From positions 1 through 27,983 of the forward strand of contig CAYMRB010000076.1 of assembly GCA_964392615.1 (NCBI GenBank): a DNA stretch of 27,983 bases, given 5' to 3'. This document shows, one piece after another, positions 1 to 8,019 of the stretch. Both the position numbers and the translations under genes were made by a program. Under the pieces are notes generated by a model. The model saw only the letters and a list, made by a program, of their open reading frames with translations. It searched no databases and was not told the DNA's origin. This stretch comes from CAYMRB01 sp964392615 (lineage in GTDB: Bacteria; Planctomycetota; UBA8108). Numbering within the stretch: the stretch's first letter is position 1; each line of letters begins with the position of its first letter.

Positions 1-741
1 CTCGTCGACCGCGATCAACGCGACCACGTAGGTCCCGGGCTCGCCGTCGATGCCGAGTGGAGTGACGACGATATCCTCACAATGCGTGTCGCCGTCCTCC
101 GGGCACTCGATAATCGACTCGCCGTAGACCTCGACCTCGCCGAGGGACAGGACGTTGGTCTCGTCCGGCGCAGTGCCGCCGCCAGCCGTCCCGGACAGGT
201 CGGGATCCGCGATCCGCAGCACGCGCACGAAGCGCCCGATGACCGGTCCGTCCGCCAGCTCCTCCAGATCGATCGTCAAGAATTCCGGGCCCCCCGTGCC
301 CCCACCGCCGAGCTCGTTCTCGAGGTTGAGCACCTCGGTCTCAAAGAGAGCCGAGTCCCAGATTTCCTCGATCTCTTCGGTCGGGATGCCGAGGATCAGG
401 TCGTCGATCGGCTCGTCGTCGACATACGAGATGTCGTGGATCGACACGACGATGTCGCGCAGCCGCGACGGGCAACAATTGTCGCGATTGTGCAGGACGA
501 TCGAGCTGATCTCGGTCGGTGCGGCGAGCTCGACCTCCCACATCGCGTTGTCGTCGTTGGCTGTCGTCGCCGTGAAGTTCCCGAGGTTGCCGTCGTTGGC
601 GAAGCTCGCCGGGAATTGAGCGCCACCCCAGGTCGAGGTCTGCTGCGCGACGCCGAGCGGCGCGACGTTGTCCTGGCCGAGAGCGACCGAGGGAGCCGCG
701 ATAACGACTAAGCAGAGAACGATCGAGGATGTGATTCGCAT
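1..741 (-). CDS. Exported FTP (F5/8C / F-type-lectin-like) domain protein, 3' end outside window
   Basis: The frame is open from an ATG at 741 to the window edge, giving 247 residues with no stop, so the C-terminus is missing. Residues 1-23 form a signal peptide ending near ALGQD. Residues 25-206 are one FTP/discoidin-like beta-sandwich: an N-terminal NVAPLGVAQQTSTWGG strand, DGNLGNFTAT, the signature HNRDNCCPSRLRDI at 84-97, and LSLGEVEVY at the end. The vicinal Cys pair flanked by two Arg recalls eel-fucolectin-type lectins, but the fucose-contacting His of that family is not apparent. This copy has about 25 extra residues after the signature compared with its neighbours. From residue 212 a second module begins with the motif GDTHC, also seen in the kinase and in the 798-residue protein. 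It starts 47 bases after the CotH protein gene, so it is probably the last visible gene of one operon. The ligand is unknown. Confidence 0.85.
   Translation of the reverse strand, partial: MRITSSIVLCLVVIAAPSVALGQDNVAPLGVAQQTSTWGGAQFPASFANDGNLGNFTATTANDDNAMWEVELAAPTEISSIVLHNRDNCCPSRLRDIVVSIHDISYVDDEPIDDLILGIPTEEIEEIWDSALFETEVLNLENELGGGGTGGPEFLTIDLEELADGPVIGRFVRVLRIADPDLSGTAGGGTAPDETNVLSLGEVEVYGESIIECPEDGDTHCEDIVVTPLGIDGEPGTYVVALIAVDE
124..669 (-). repeat. FTP module copy in the first (partial) gene
   Basis: This is one of six copies of the same protein module in the left half of the window. The nucleotide core encoding SRLRDI...CCNDRNH lies at about 451-494 and closely resembles the cores at about 4588-4631 and 6830-6871. 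Confidence 0.7.
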
Positions 742-788
742 GGTCGATTCTCCGTGCTAGGTGCAGTGCGGCACCAAGGGTCGCGTAC

Positions 789-3700
789 CTACTGGAAACA
801 GCGGTCAGGACAGTCCGGCAATTGGACGCAGTCCGCTCCCAACACGGGTGCCGGCCCCGCGAGGAACAGGTAGTTCAGCGTGTTGACGGCATCCGACAGG
901 TTGACGTCGTCATCGCCGTTCGCGTCGAGGAGCAGTCGGTTGCCCTCCGACGCGAGCGTTCCGTCACCGCACGGCAGCGTGTCCGCCGCCGCGACGAACA
1001 GGTAGCGCAACAGCGAGACGGCGTCGGAGATGTCGAGACGCGAGTCCTGGTTCACATCGCCGGGACGCTGGAAGCCGCCCGCGGCATCGTTTTCCGGGAA
1101 GCCGGGCGAGCCGTGCAGGAATCGGCTGGGACGCCAGCTCTCCTCGAGACCCCAGCCGTCGCGCGCGATCCGCGCGTCGTCGATCACGAGCGATGGCCCA
1201 TCGCCGTCGGTCACCGGATACCACGCGTCGTCCCACGCGAAGTCGAGCACGTGCTCGCCGGCGCGGCCGCGCAGCACGATCTCCTCGCCGCCGTTGGACA
1301 GTCTGCCGTCGAACTCGCCGGCGACGAGGATGTTGGCGAGGTCGTATCGATCCGCGAACGCCAGGATGTCGTTGACGACGACGACGATCTCCCCCGGGGC
1401 GAGCGTCGGCACCGCGCCGGTGGAGAAGTCGAACCGCACCGCGCCGTCGATGGCGACGCCGTCGAGCGAGATCGCGCGCGCTCCGACGTTCTGCAGCTCG
1501 AGGAACTCGAAGTCCTCGTCGACGTGCGGCGATCCCTCCTCCGGCGGCGCGGGGTGGTACATGATCTCGGTGATGCGCAAGCCGGAGTCGATCGCGAACG
1601 TCGCCTCGCTGAGCGCGCTCCAGGAATCTCCGCTGCGTGCCCGCGCCTTGGCGAGCACCGAGCCGTCGAGCGCGATCGGGTCGACGAAGACCTCGGCGCC
1701 GGGCTCGCGCGGATCGGATCCGTCCAGCGTGTAGAGGATCTCCGGCCCGCCGCCGTCGACATCCAGCATGCCTGCGACCAGAGCAGCCTGGATGAGCATA
1801 TCGCTCGAGTTGGGTGACGAATTCATGCCGTGAATCGCCAGGACGTTCTCACCGACGCGCAGGCTGCCGATGGAGTCGGTGATGTCGAACTCCGTCGGCG
1901 CGTCGAGGTTCGCCTCCCGGCCCGATGTCGCGCGCGAGTTCCACGTCGGCAGGGCGGGCTCGCCGGCTGCGGCGACCGGATCGCCGCCCAGGTACGCGAC
2001 GAAGCCGTCGTCGTAGTGGATGTCGAGGCGCAGGGCGGCGATCGCGTCGAGATCGTCCTGCGAAGCGACGACGAACGGGATGCGCACGTAGACGGTCGGG
2101 TTGCCGCCGTCGCCGGACATCTCGGCGCCGACGTCGATGCCGATCGCGTCGTCGTAGCCGCTGCCGTTGTCGTAGCCGACGCCACCGGGGCCGACGCGCC
2201 AGCTCTCGCCATGGGTGCCCTCGACGTACGACGGGTTCGTCCACTCGTCGTCGAGGGCATCGCTCGCGGGCACGTACGCGTGGATTTCCGCATCGAAGTC
2301 GACGAGCGACACGTCGACGAACGTCTCCGACGAATCGCTCGTGATCAGGAGCGTATCGCCCGCGTCGACCCAGCCTCCGTGCATCGGCCGGTTGCCGATG
2401 CGGAAAGCCGGCGGATCGATGTCGAGGAACCAACCGGCGCGACGCATCTGCCCGATCACGATGTCAGTGCGACGGGGAAAGAAGTCCCCGAGGAGTCGAT
2501 CGAGCTCACGCTGCCACTGATTGCCGGGCAGCCACGTGCGACCTCCCCAGCGCCACCGCGCGCTCTCGGCGATCAGCGTGTCGGCGACCTGATCGGCTCG
2601 GAAGCGATAGACGTCGGCGACTCGTTCCGGCGTCAGAATGCCGTCGTTGTAGAAGTGCCGGTGGATACCGTCGGCAAGCGCGATGCGGAACTCCTCGTGC
2701 GGCAAGAAGCTCGTCAGCAGGTTCTCCGGACCTCGCTTGTCCATATTGTCGTCGTTCGTTCGTCGCAGGACGATGTCGGAGTCCCAGCACAGCATCTTGT
2801 AGCCGCCCTGATCCGGGTTCGACGGCCCGGCGGCGGCCCAGTTCTGATTCGGGTTCCAATCCCAGTCGTTGCCCGCCCAGTAGTTGAGCAGCATGTAGTC
2901 GACGTAGTTCGGAATGTCGAGCCTGCGCTGCACTTCCTCCCTGTCCGCGCGGATCGAGCGAATGCGACTCCACGCCGGAGCGGCCGCGCCGATCGGTGCG
3001 CCGCGGCGGACCGCTTCGTGGTCGTCCTTTTCGCCGCCGAGGTACTCGGCCGCGTGCGCCGCCGACGGGCTCTCCAACAGGTGGTAGTGACCCCAGTACG
3101 CGCCGTTGAGGTAGACGTGCACGAAACGGCCACGCAGGGACATGCGGCCCATCTCGAGCTGCATGTCGCTCATGAATCGATTGCGGATGTACTGCGCGTT
3201 CGACGGCGATTGAGCGTCGGCCCCGAGATAGAAGACCGTGTCGTGCGCGCCGCCGCGCAGGTTCAGCCGGTCGAACTCCTCGATCGCTCCGCCTCCGTAC
3301 GCGAGCCCCTCGAACAGCGGATAGCGCAGCTTCGGCAGCCCGTACCTCTTGCGAAAGTAGAGCCGCATATTGTTCTTCGGATACGCGCCGAGACTGTGGC
3401 CGCCAACGCGCTTGATGCCGGCGTCGATCTGGAAGCCCCTCGTGCCGTCCGGGTGGATGAGCTCGACCGTCGCGGGCACTTCCGACGTCGACGGAATCGA
3501 CGCGACGCTCGTCGTGACGCAGACCGACGGCATGAGCTCGAGCGCTTCGCGAACCTGCGGCCCGAGGACAGCGTGGCCGACGATGTCGTCGTACAGCTGC
3601 GGTTGCTCGACGACGTCGTCGGGAAACACGTAGGTCTGCGTGTCGACGTTCGTCGGCCGGAAGCCCGGCTTGAACGCCGCCGCACGCAGCGTCGTCGTTC

Positions 3701-5444
3701 CGTCGATGAGAATCGGCCCGTCATACACATCGCCGCTCGTCTCGGTCGGCGCGCGACCGTCGAGCGTGTAGCGAATGACGGCTCCTTCCGTCGGCGTGGA
3801 GATCTCGACCGCGAACGGATCGACGAACAGACCGCGATCGACGCTGAAAGCCGTATCACCGACGAAGCCGATCACGCCGGCGGCGTCGTTCGGCGCGCCC
3901 GGCGTCGGATTCTCGAAGTAGCGAAACGTCGTGCCGTTGTCCGAGCCGCCGCGAAGATCGACGGCGATGACGAAGTCGACGTCGTCGGCCCATACGTTGA
4001 GCCCGTGGATCGCGAGCACGTTGAGGCCGGTCTCCAGCACGTCCACGAAGGCGTCGAGACCGATCTCGACCCGACCGGGGCCCGACAGGTCCGGCTGCTC
4101 AGCGGTCGCGTTCGCGTCAAACGGCACTGCGACGCCCGCGGCGCCGGGCGCGTTGACCCGGGCGATTTCGACGCCGTTGAGATACGCGACAAATCCATCG
4201 TCGTAGCGGATCGACGCCGCCAGCGTGGTGACGGCGGCCGCGTCGGCGACCTCGAATGCGAACCGCGCATACAGAGACGCGTTCGCATCGCGCATCTCCG
4301 CCTCGACGTCGGTACCGATCACGCCGCGCAATCCGCCGACGCCCTCGAACACCTCGACCTCGCCGAGCGAGAGCACGTTCATCTCGTCCGCATTGCCGGC
4401 GCCGCCCGTGCCGGAGAGGTCGGGATCGCTGGTGCGCGCTACGCGGACGAAACGTCCGCGGACCATGCCGCCGGTGAGCTCGACGAGATCGACGGGAATC
4501 GTATCGGGACCGCCGAGCGCGTTCTCCGGGTTCAGCAGCGCCGACTCGTACACCTCCTCGCCGGCGCCGTCGCGCACCGTCACGGTCATATCGCGAAGAC
4601 GCGACGGGCAGCAATTGTCGCGGTTGTGCAGCACGACCAGCGCGATCGAGCGCTCCTCGCCGAGATCGACCTCCCAATAGGGGTCCGTGTCATCGGCCGC
4701 AGTCGCGGTGAAGTTGCCGAGGTCGCCGTCGATCGCGACCTCCGCCGGGAACTGGTCGGCGCCCCAACCGGAGGACTGCGTGGCGGTGCCCTCGGGCGCG
4801 ACGTTGACGAGCTCGTCCGGCACCGGAGGCGCGCTGTCGTCGTAGCCGATGCCGGACGGCCCCGCTGCCCACGCCGCGTCGTCGAACTCGGGAAGCAGCC
4901 AGGCCGACCCGAGCGCGTCGTCGGACGGAACGAGGAACGTCGCCACGCTGCCGGAGGACAGATAGACGTCGCTCGCGCCGTCGACGAGGCCGTAGGACAC
5001 GTCCTCGCGCTGGCGCGGAAAGACGAACGAATGCTCGATCGTCACGCCGTCCGGCTGAACGAGCGCGAGGAACTCGCCGCCGCCGGAGAGGCGGAAATTC
5101 GTGTGCAGCGGTGCGTCGGGATCGGTGCGGTCCTTTCCCGACGCGAAGACGATCAGGAAGCCTCCCGGATCGATCGCGATGCTCGGGAGCTGCCACCGAG
5201 GGAGGAATGACTCGGTGTCCGTCAGATACCACCCGCCGACATCGACCGCCGAGCCGCTCATGTTGCGGATCTCGATCCAGTCGGACGCGGCGTCATCTTC
5301 GTCGAGGAGGCCGTCCTCGTTCATCGCGACGATCTCGTTGATCACCAGACCCTGCGCGGCGACCGGCTCGGACGCGAGCCAACTGCACATCGACAGGGCC
5401 GCGATCAGCCGCCACGTCGGGACGCTTGAACGACCATTGGACAT
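789..5444 (-). CDS. Secreted CotH-kinase protein with lamin-tail, FTP and dockerin-like domains
   Basis: 1551 residues, likely exported to the surface or outside the cell. The ATG at 5444 has a good SD (GGGAGGAG, 7 bases upstream) and a signal peptide ending near PVAAQ (residue 31). Order: lamin-tail domain 31-150; first half of a beta domain 160-203; FTP module 210-367; second half of that beta domain 374-498; chitobiase-C-terminal-like domain about 530-607 (YTLDGRAPT); CotH kinase-like domain about 640-960 with NDWDWNPNQNW (859-869) and CWDSD (886-890), which match the metal/ATP-binding acidic motifs of the family; a second, uninterrupted copy of the beta domain 1050-1220; a second YTLDGSDP domain; a second lamin-tail domain from 1288; two dockerin-like EF-hand repeats 1461-1531. 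CotH proteins phosphorylate partner proteins in Bacillus spore coats; the substrate here is unknown. It begins 29 bases after the preceding gene. Confidence 0.9.
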   Translation of the reverse strand: MSNGRSSVPTWRLIAALSMCSWLASEPVAAQGLVINEIVAMNEDGLLDEDDAASDWIEIRNMSGSAVDVGGWYLTDTESFLPRWQLPSIAIDPGGFLIVFASGKDRTDPDAPLHTNFRLSGGGEFLALVQPDGVTIEHSFVFPRQREDVSYGLVDGASDVYLSSGSVATFLVPSDDALGSAWLLPEFDDAAWAAGPSGIGYDDSAPPVPDELVNVAPEGTATQSSGWGADQFPAEVAIDGDLGNFTATAADDTDPYWEVDLGEERSIALVVLHNRDNCCPSRLRDMTVTVRDGAGEEVYESALLNPENALGGPDTIPVDLVELTGGMVRGRFVRVARTSDPDLSGTGGAGNADEMNVLSLGEVEVFEGVGGLRGVIGTDVEAEMRDANASLYARFAFEVADAAAVTTLAASIRYDDGFVAYLNGVEIARVNAPGAAGVAVPFDANATAEQPDLSGPGRVEIGLDAFVDVLETGLNVLAIHGLNVWADDVDFVIAVDLRGGSDNGTTFRYFENPTPGAPNDAAGVIGFVGDTAFSVDRGLFVDPFAVEISTPTEGAVIRYTLDGRAPTETSGDVYDGPILIDGTTTLRAAAFKPGFRPTNVDTQTYVFPDDVVEQPQLYDDIVGHAVLGPQVREALELMPSVCVTTSVASIPSTSEVPATVELIHPDGTRGFQIDAGIKRVGGHSLGAYPKNNMRLYFRKRYGLPKLRYPLFEGLAYGGGAIEEFDRLNLRGGAHDTVFYLGADAQSPSNAQYIRNRFMSDMQLEMGRMSLRGRFVHVYLNGAYWGHYHLLESPSAAHAAEYLGGEKDDHEAVRRGAPIGAAAPAWSRIRSIRADREEVQRRLDIPNYVDYMLLNYWAGNDWDWNPNQNWAAAGPSNPDQGGYKMLCWDSDIVLRRTNDDNMDKRGPENLLTSFLPHEEFRIALADGIHRHFYNDGILTPERVADVYRFRADQVADTLIAESARWRWGGRTWLPGNQWQRELDRLLGDFFPRRTDIVIGQMRRAGWFLDIDPPAFRIGNRPMHGGWVDAGDTLLITSDSSETFVDVSLVDFDAEIHAYVPASDALDDEWTNPSYVEGTHGESWRVGPGGVGYDNGSGYDDAIGIDVGAEMSGDGGNPTVYVRIPFVVASQDDLDAIAALRLDIHYDDGFVAYLGGDPVAAAGEPALPTWNSRATSGREANLDAPTEFDITDSIGSLRVGENVLAIHGMNSSPNSSDMLIQAALVAGMLDVDGGGPEILYTLDGSDPREPGAEVFVDPIALDGSVLAKARARSGDSWSALSEATFAIDSGLRITEIMYHPAPPEEGSPHVDEDFEFLELQNVGARAISLDGVAIDGAVRFDFSTGAVPTLAPGEIVVVVNDILAFADRYDLANILVAGEFDGRLSNGGEEIVLRGRAGEHVLDFAWDDAWYPVTDGDGPSLVIDDARIARDGWGLEESWRPSRFLHGSPGFPENDAAGGFQRPGDVNQDSRLDISDAVSLLRYLFVAAADTLPCGDGTLASEGNRLLLDANGDDDVNLSDAVNTLNYLFLAGPAPVLGADCVQLPDCPDRCFQ
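4344..4817 (-). repeat. FTP module inserted inside another beta domain of the CotH protein
   Basis: Residues 210-367 of the CotH protein. The flanks (PSGIGYDD before, IGTDVEAEM after) correspond to GPGGVGYDN and IGIDVGAEM, which are adjacent in the second copy of the host domain near residues 1085-1110. The FTP copy therefore sits as a nested insert. Confidence 0.7.
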
Positions 5445-5473
5445 CGAGACACTCCTCCCTGTGGTTCAGAGGA

Positions 5474-7870
5474 TCAGAGTTCCTCGCAGGACGGCGCGTC
5501 GCAGCCGAGAGCCTCGTCCTCCGATCGCGACGATCGGGCGCAACTCTCGAACGGCGCGACGGGCGCCGGTCCGCCGAGGAACAGGAATTCCAGCGAGTAG
5601 ACCGCGTCGGAAAGGTCGACAGCACCGTCGCTGTTCGCATCGGCGGCCGCGAGACAACCCGGTGCTGATCCGCCGAGGAACAGGAAGTTCAGCGTATTGC
5701 TGGCGTCGGAGAGGTCAAGCTCGCTGTCCGAATTCGAGTCGCCGCGCCGGAACGGCCCGACGCCCGGTGGTAGAACGACGACGACCTCGCTGCAGGTGAT
5801 GTCCTCTGCCGGTGGATCGCAGTCCGTGTCGTCGCCGACGGTCACCGAGATCGTGTGCTCGCCGGGGGCCAGGTCGAACTCGGCGATGTTCTCCGGCTGC
5901 GGTCCGACGGTGACGACACCGCCGGCGCCGTCGTCCGCGGTGAACGTGTAGAGGATCTCATCGCCACTGTCGTCCGTGGCGGCCGCCTCGGCACGGACGT
6001 TCGGCGACGCACCCGGAGTCGTCGTGATCGTCAGGCCCTCGCAATGCGTGGCGCAGGCGACCGGCGGCACGTACTCGTACACCTCGACCTCGCCGAGGGA
6101 CATGAACACGGCCTCGTCGACTCCTCCCTCGCCGCCGGTGCCGACGTTGTCCGGATCAGGCGTCCTCGCGACGACGACGACGCGACCCATCGCGCCGCCC
6201 GCGTCGACCTCGAGGAGCGGAGGTCCGACGTTCAGCATGCCTTCGCCCATGACGTTCGCCGGGTTCAGGAGCTCGGTCTCGAACACGACCTCGCCTCCCG
6301 GAGCGTCGAGGACGGACACGGTGATGTCGCGCAGCCGCGACGGGCAGCACCCGTCGCCTCGATTGCGGACGATGATCGTGCCGATCTCCCAGGTTGCGCC
6401 GAGGTCGACCTGCCACGTCGGCGCGGGACCCTCTCGCCCCGTCACGGTGAAGTTGCCCGGGTTGCCGTCGATCGCGAGCTCCGCTCCGAAGGCGGCCAGA
6501 GTCGTCGATTGCGACGCGACCACGTCGCAGCCGCGCTGCGTCAGGTTGGGGCTCTCGCCGGGCGAGAACGACGTGTCGGCGATGACCTCGACCTCGCCGA
6601 GCGACATGACCGAGTCGTCATCATTGTCGATCACGTCCGGCTCTCCAGCCACCGCGGGGTCCGGCGTCCGCTCGACGCGCACGAGCGTGCCGTCGACCGG
6701 TCCGCCGGTCAGCTCCACGAGATCGAGCTCGAGGAACTGCGGCTCCGCGACCCCGTCCCCCAGGACGTCCCCGGGATTGAGCGGCTCGGAAGTGAACGCG
6801 ACGTCTTCGCCATCGAGAATCGACACCGTGATATCGCGCAGTCGCGTCGGGCAGCAATTGTCGCGGTTGTGAACGATGATCCGCGCGATCGGCACACTGT
6901 CCGCGACATCGCCGAAATCGACCTGCCACGTCGGCGCGGGATCGTCGGGTGCCGTCGCGGTGAAGTTGCCGGGGTTGCCGTCGTTCGCCAACGGAGCGGG
7001 GAAGCCACCGCAGCACGGGAAGTTCGTGGTTTGCGTCGCCACGCCCAGGCGCGCGACGTTCACTCCCGTGACTTCGATGATCGCAGGTTCGCTCGTCAGC
7101 TCTTCGTCGTCCGCTTGGACGACGACGTGGTAGGTGCCTGCGGAGTCGAGCGCCGCCTCGATCGTCAGCGCGTCGCCTGTGGCACCGGCGATCGGCTCAT
7201 CGTCCTTGTACCACTGGAAGGTAACGGACTCGGCGTTCTCGGCATTGACCAGACCGACCGACAGCGTGTAGCAATCGCCGAGGCTCAACTGGGCCCCCAT
7301 CGGCTGCGTGAAGATCGCGACCGGCGCGGCGCCGGCGTCGGCGAAGACTTCGACCTCACCGAGTGACAGGACCGACACGTCGTCTCCGGCGAGGTTCACC
7401 GCGTCCGGAGTCCGCGCCACTCGCACGATCGCGCCAGCGACGGGGCCGCCAGTCAGCGCCACGAGGTCGAGCTCAAGGAACTCCGGCCCGCCGAGGGCAT
7501 CACCGGGATTGAGCAGATCGGACGCGTACGCGACGACCTCGCCGCCCGTCTCGAGGACCGACACGGTGATGTCGCGCAGCCGTGTCTGGCAGCACGCGTC
7601 GCGGTTGTGAACCACGATGCGGTGGACGTCGACGGACGGCGCGAGGGCCGAGAGATCGACCTGCCAGGACGGCTCCATGTCGGTCGGATCCGTCGCGGTC
7701 AGGTTGCCCGTGTTCCCGTCGATCGCATTCTCCGCACCCAGGTTCCAGCCGGTCGACGATTGCGTTGCCGTTCCCTGGGGCGCGAGATTCGAGACGTCGG
7801 CCTGAGTCGATAGTGTCCACGAGAACAGCAGGGCCCACGAAGCGGCCCAGACTCGCGTCGCATGTCGCAT
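5474..7870 (-). CDS. Secreted protein with three FTP modules, Ig-like and GDTHC domains, and dockerin-like repeats
   Basis: 798 residues. I chose the ATG at 7870, not the one 48 bases upstream, because AAGGAGG lies 5 bases before it and a signal peptide (about residues 1-25) follows directly. Order: FTP-1 27-176; Ig-like domain 187-267 (FQWYKDDEPI...GTYHVVV); FTP-2 270-431; FTP-3 441-600; a GDTHC-type module from about 604 (here CATHCEGLTI) to 700; two EF-hand/dockerin-like repeats 705-768 (LSDASNTLNFLFLGG and LSDAVYSLEFLFLGG); a short Cys-containing tail. No catalytic domain is visible. A binding or matrix protein is likely, with the three FTP copies giving avidity. The first EF-hand pair recalls type I dockerins, but no cohesin is encoded here. 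It lies between the kinase gene (149 bases) and the CotH gene (29 bases), all on one strand. Confidence 0.9.
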   Translation of the reverse strand: MRHATRVWAASWALLFSWTLSTQADVSNLAPQGTATQSSTGWNLGAENAIDGNTGNLTATDPTDMEPSWQVDLSALAPSVDVHRIVVHNRDACCQTRLRDITVSVLETGGEVVAYASDLLNPGDALGGPEFLELDLVALTGGPVAGAIVRVARTPDAVNLAGDDVSVLSLGEVEVFADAGAAPVAIFTQPMGAQLSLGDCYTLSVGLVNAENAESVTFQWYKDDEPIAGATGDALTIEAALDSAGTYHVVVQADDEELTSEPAIIEVTGVNVARLGVATQTTNFPCCGGFPAPLANDGNPGNFTATAPDDPAPTWQVDFGDVADSVPIARIIVHNRDNCCPTRLRDITVSILDGEDVAFTSEPLNPGDVLGDGVAEPQFLELDLVELTGGPVDGTLVRVERTPDPAVAGEPDVIDNDDDSVMSLGEVEVIADTSFSPGESPNLTQRGCDVVASQSTTLAAFGAELAIDGNPGNFTVTGREGPAPTWQVDLGATWEIGTIIVRNRGDGCCPSRLRDITVSVLDAPGGEVVFETELLNPANVMGEGMLNVGPPLLEVDAGGAMGRVVVVARTPDPDNVGTGGEGGVDEAVFMSLGEVEVYEYVPPVACATHCEGLTITTTPGASPNVRAEAAATDDSGDEILYTFTADDGAGGVVTVGPQPENIAEFDLAPGEHTISVTVGDDTDCDPPAEDITCSEVVVVLPPGVGPFRRGDSNSDSELDLSDASNTLNFLFLGGSAPGCLAAADANSDGAVDLSDAVYSLEFLFLGGPAPVAPFESCARSSRSEDEALGCDAPSCEEL
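6071..7792 (-). repeat. Three FTP modules within one gene
   Basis: Copies at 7343-7792, 6578-7063 and 6071-6550. Their signature segments read NRDACCQTRLRD, NRDNCCPTRLRD and NRGDGCCPSRLRD. Each copy ends in SLGEVEV. The third keeps an R-G-D spacing like the fucolectin motif. An Ig-like domain separates copies 1 and 2. Confidence 0.75.
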
Positions 7871-8019
7871 CACGTCCTCCTTTTGAGACCTTCCGGGAGC
7901 GCGGAGCACCACACGCACCCGTCGTGGACCGGCTCCGCAATAGATGACGCGCAGAAGCGCCGCCGTGCGCTCAGGAGAAAACCCGCAGCGGAGATCTCGA
8001 GGCGGACGAGAACGAGCTG

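Noticed and set aside
1830..5210. Plus-strand open frame of 1126 codons opposite the CotH gene
   Set aside because: Rich in Arg, Val, Asp and Glu with no domain, signal or SD. It is the antisense shadow of a high-GC gene whose minus-strand frame shows clear domains.
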